Of a stretch of DNA of 64,000 bases, positions 62,700-64,000 are shown piece after piece. The stretch is from PSRI01 sp041484195 (GTDB lineage Bacteria > Bacteroidota > Bacteroidia > Chitinophagales > Chitinophagaceae). Position 1 is the stretch's first letter, and each line of letters starts with the position of its first letter. The stretch spans positions 1 through 64,000 of the forward strand of contig JBGPHC010000008.1 of the NCBI GenBank assembly GCA_041484195.1, in the 5' to 3' direction. A program made the translations under genes and the position numbers. The notes under the pieces are model-generated. The model made no database searches, was not told where the DNA came from, and saw only the letters and a list, made by a program, of their open reading frames with translations.

Positions 62700-63941
62700 C
62701 TAGATCTTGAGACGGAGCCGCCATTTTTCCAGCAGGCCCCCCAAAATGATCACAATCATCGCAAATAAAAATGATTTGATCAGCCCGACAATTCCTGTCA
62801 ACAAAAAGAAGGGCAGGCTTATTTTTGCCAAGGTTACCAGAGCATAGATGATGTATGGAAGTAGATAGCAGGTCAGTGTACTGGTGCCGGCGGGTTTGAT
62901 GAGGGCAAACCAGTTTTTCTTGCCTTTGATATCAACCAAAATGATGAGTAGGAGGAAAAAAACGATGCTGATGCCGGTGCAAATGGCGGTCCAGGAAGGC
63001 GTGGCTTTTATTTTCGAGATCCCGCCGAAGGATCGGGTTGCGAATCCAAATAATACCATGAATATGGCCAATAGGCTGAGCACAGACCAACCTAATTGCA
63101 CTCTGCCCTGTGCCGAAAGTCTCCTATAAATGACTGCGACAATCACCCCTGCCATGGTTAAAGCGGGCGAGGATCCTCCAGTCACGATCCACAAATAGGG
63201 CTTGACGGGATTCAGGGCATCGAGCCAGCCGGCATGATTGGCCACATTAAATCCAAAGAAGAAGATCAACGCTGCAACCAATACTCCCAGCCGGCCATTT
63301 CCAATAAGATAAATCCCTGCCACTAACAGGTAGGACCAGCCGATAATCCCCAGGATACCCCACCAATAGGGCCTCATCCAAATAATTGTATCGCCTTCTC
63401 CTCCTTTATACAAAATAGCTAAGGCTATTAAGAGAGCGATTCCGATCCCCTGCCATGTCCACCTCTTTTGTTTCGACATCGTAGCAGGGTAGTCAAGCCA
63501 GACCATGAAGAAGCCCACGGTGATCAATATCTGGTAAACGGGTTTGGAAAGCAGGGCCAGGTGATTGTAATGTTCCAGGTTCACATGGAATACCCCCATC
63601 ACGAGTAAGGCAAGAGTGCGTAGCAGTATATGAAGAGCTGTGCTGGATTTGGATTCCCCTTTCGAAATTCTTGCCTGGATGGCAAAGGGAATTGATAACC
63701 CAACGATGAATAGAAATGCAGGAAAAACAGTGTCGGCCAGACCCATACTGTCATCATTGGCGCCTGTGTGTTCCAGCCATCCGGGAATATCTTTCAGCGA
63801 CCAGAGGTCATTTACGAAGATCATGAGCAGCATGGTAATCGCACGAAATACATCTATGGAAGCCATGCGGCGTGGAACGGTATTCATATTGGCGCGCTTA
63901 ATTGGTTTTGGTTGATCATCCTTCAATCGCCCTGCACTCAT
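62700..63941 (-). CDS. DUF5009/HGSNAT-like membrane acyltransferase
   Basis: A 413-residue membrane protein with about ten helices. The opening MASIDVFRAITMLLMIFVND and the following GLADTVFPAFLFIVGLSI are typical of the DUF5009 group, related to heparan-alpha-glucosaminide N-acetyltransferase. It is thought to move acetyl groups across the membrane to amino sugars. The start at 63941 is supported by a four-base ATGA overlap with a frame running in from the right; the internal ATG at 63887 is the alternative. A distant paralogue is at 32678-33868. Confidence 0.83.
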   Translation of the reverse strand: MSAGRLKDDQPKPIKRANMNTVPRRMASIDVFRAITMLLMIFVNDLWSLKDIPGWLEHTGANDDSMGLADTVFPAFLFIVGLSIPFAIQARISKGESKSSTALHILLRTLALLVMGVFHVNLEHYNHLALLSKPVYQILITVGFFMVWLDYPATMSKQKRWTWQGIGIALLIALAILYKGGEGDTIIWMRPYWWGILGIIGWSYLLVAGIYLIGNGRLGVLVAALIFFFGFNVANHAGWLDALNPVKPYLWIVTGGSSPALTMAGVIVAVIYRRLSAQGRVQLGWSVLSLLAIFMVLFGFATRSFGGISKIKATPSWTAICTGISIVFFLLLIILVDIKGKKNWFALIKPAGTSTLTCYLLPYIIYALVTLAKISLPFFLLTGIVGLIKSFLFAMIVIILGGLLEKWRLRLKI

Positions 63942-64000
63942 CTTATATTTCCGATGAGGGAATACATATAAGTAAAACTATTCCAGGGCGTATGGCCATC
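63938..64000 (-). CDS. partial gene entering from the right edge
   Basis: On the minus strand a frame is open from the window edge to the TGA at 63938-63940, giving 20 residues (ending TYMYSLIGNIR). Its stop overlaps the start of the acyltransferase gene in an ATGA arrangement, as between operon partners. Too short to identify. Confidence 0.4.
   Translation of the reverse strand, partial: DGHTPWNSFTYMYSLIGNIR

Overview
The window looks like a chromosomal segment of a Bacteroidota bacterium, most likely Chitinophagaceae-like. The signs are a type IX secretion sorting domain on a CotH protein, a putative porin of the Bacteroidota type, DUF4294 and LytTR/His_kinase pairs, and a recurrent TAnnTTTG promoter element that often fixes the start codon. 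Start codons are rarely preceded by a Shine-Dalgarno sequence. No rRNA, intact tRNA, CRISPR array or prophage was seen. Gene content is mostly housekeeping with a few unusual accessory features.

Layout. 0.2-9 kb: folC, a TonB-like protein, a short-chain dehydrogenase, a small dihaem cytochrome c, a DMT exporter, a cysteine-rich radical SAM protein, two coupled membrane proteins and an arginase-family enzyme. 9-16 kb: ccmE and ccmF (cytochrome c maturation), DUF4294, purine nucleoside phosphorylase and a porin. 16-20.7 kb: a TlpA-like thioredoxin, an MFS transporter, an outer-membrane barrel, a cupin and a GH26 mannanase. 20.6-23.1 kb: a tightly packed DNA alkylation repair operon (AraC-Ogt fusion, DUF2086-type oxygenase, stand-alone Ada zinc module, AlkB). 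23.3-26 kb: a LytTR two-component pair and a YdjM-like protein. 26-33.9 kb: hairpin-rich intergenic DNA, a GMC oxidoreductase with its subunit, a FGGY kinase (gluconokinase-like), a ChbG-like deacetylase and a membrane acyltransferase. 33.9-44.4 kb: mutS, a CotH protein, a TrmH-type methyltransferase, a UbiA prenyltransferase, ruvX, def, an RluD-type pseudouridine synthase and lipB. 44.4-50.7 kb: a secreted protein, a PLP enzyme, a nucleotidyltransferase, an amidohydrolase, an ECF sigma factor with an anti-sigma/trypsin-like protease fusion, and a divergent lipoprotein of 11-residue repeats. 50.8-61.8 kb: a near-complete shikimate/phenylalanine/tyrosine cluster (prephenate dehydratase, aminotransferase, tyrA, DAHP synthase-chorismate mutase, aroB, aroA, aroC), interrupted by a DEAD-box helicase gene and a small HUH transposase. 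61.9-64 kb: a secreted protein and a second membrane acyltransferase.

The most notable signal is in front of the aromatic cluster. A 28-codon reading frame has 8 aromatic residues in a stretch of 10 (Phe and Tyr). It is followed by an 11-bp terminator hairpin, and a 7-nt segment inside the frame can pair with the left arm of that hairpin. This is the architecture of a leader-peptide attenuator for phenylalanine/tyrosine synthesis. Other second-look items are the split Ada regulon with a candidate operator, the sigma/anti-sigma-protease pair, a three-hairpin cluster near 27 kb, an internal duplication in a histidine kinase, and the transposase sitting in the aro operon.
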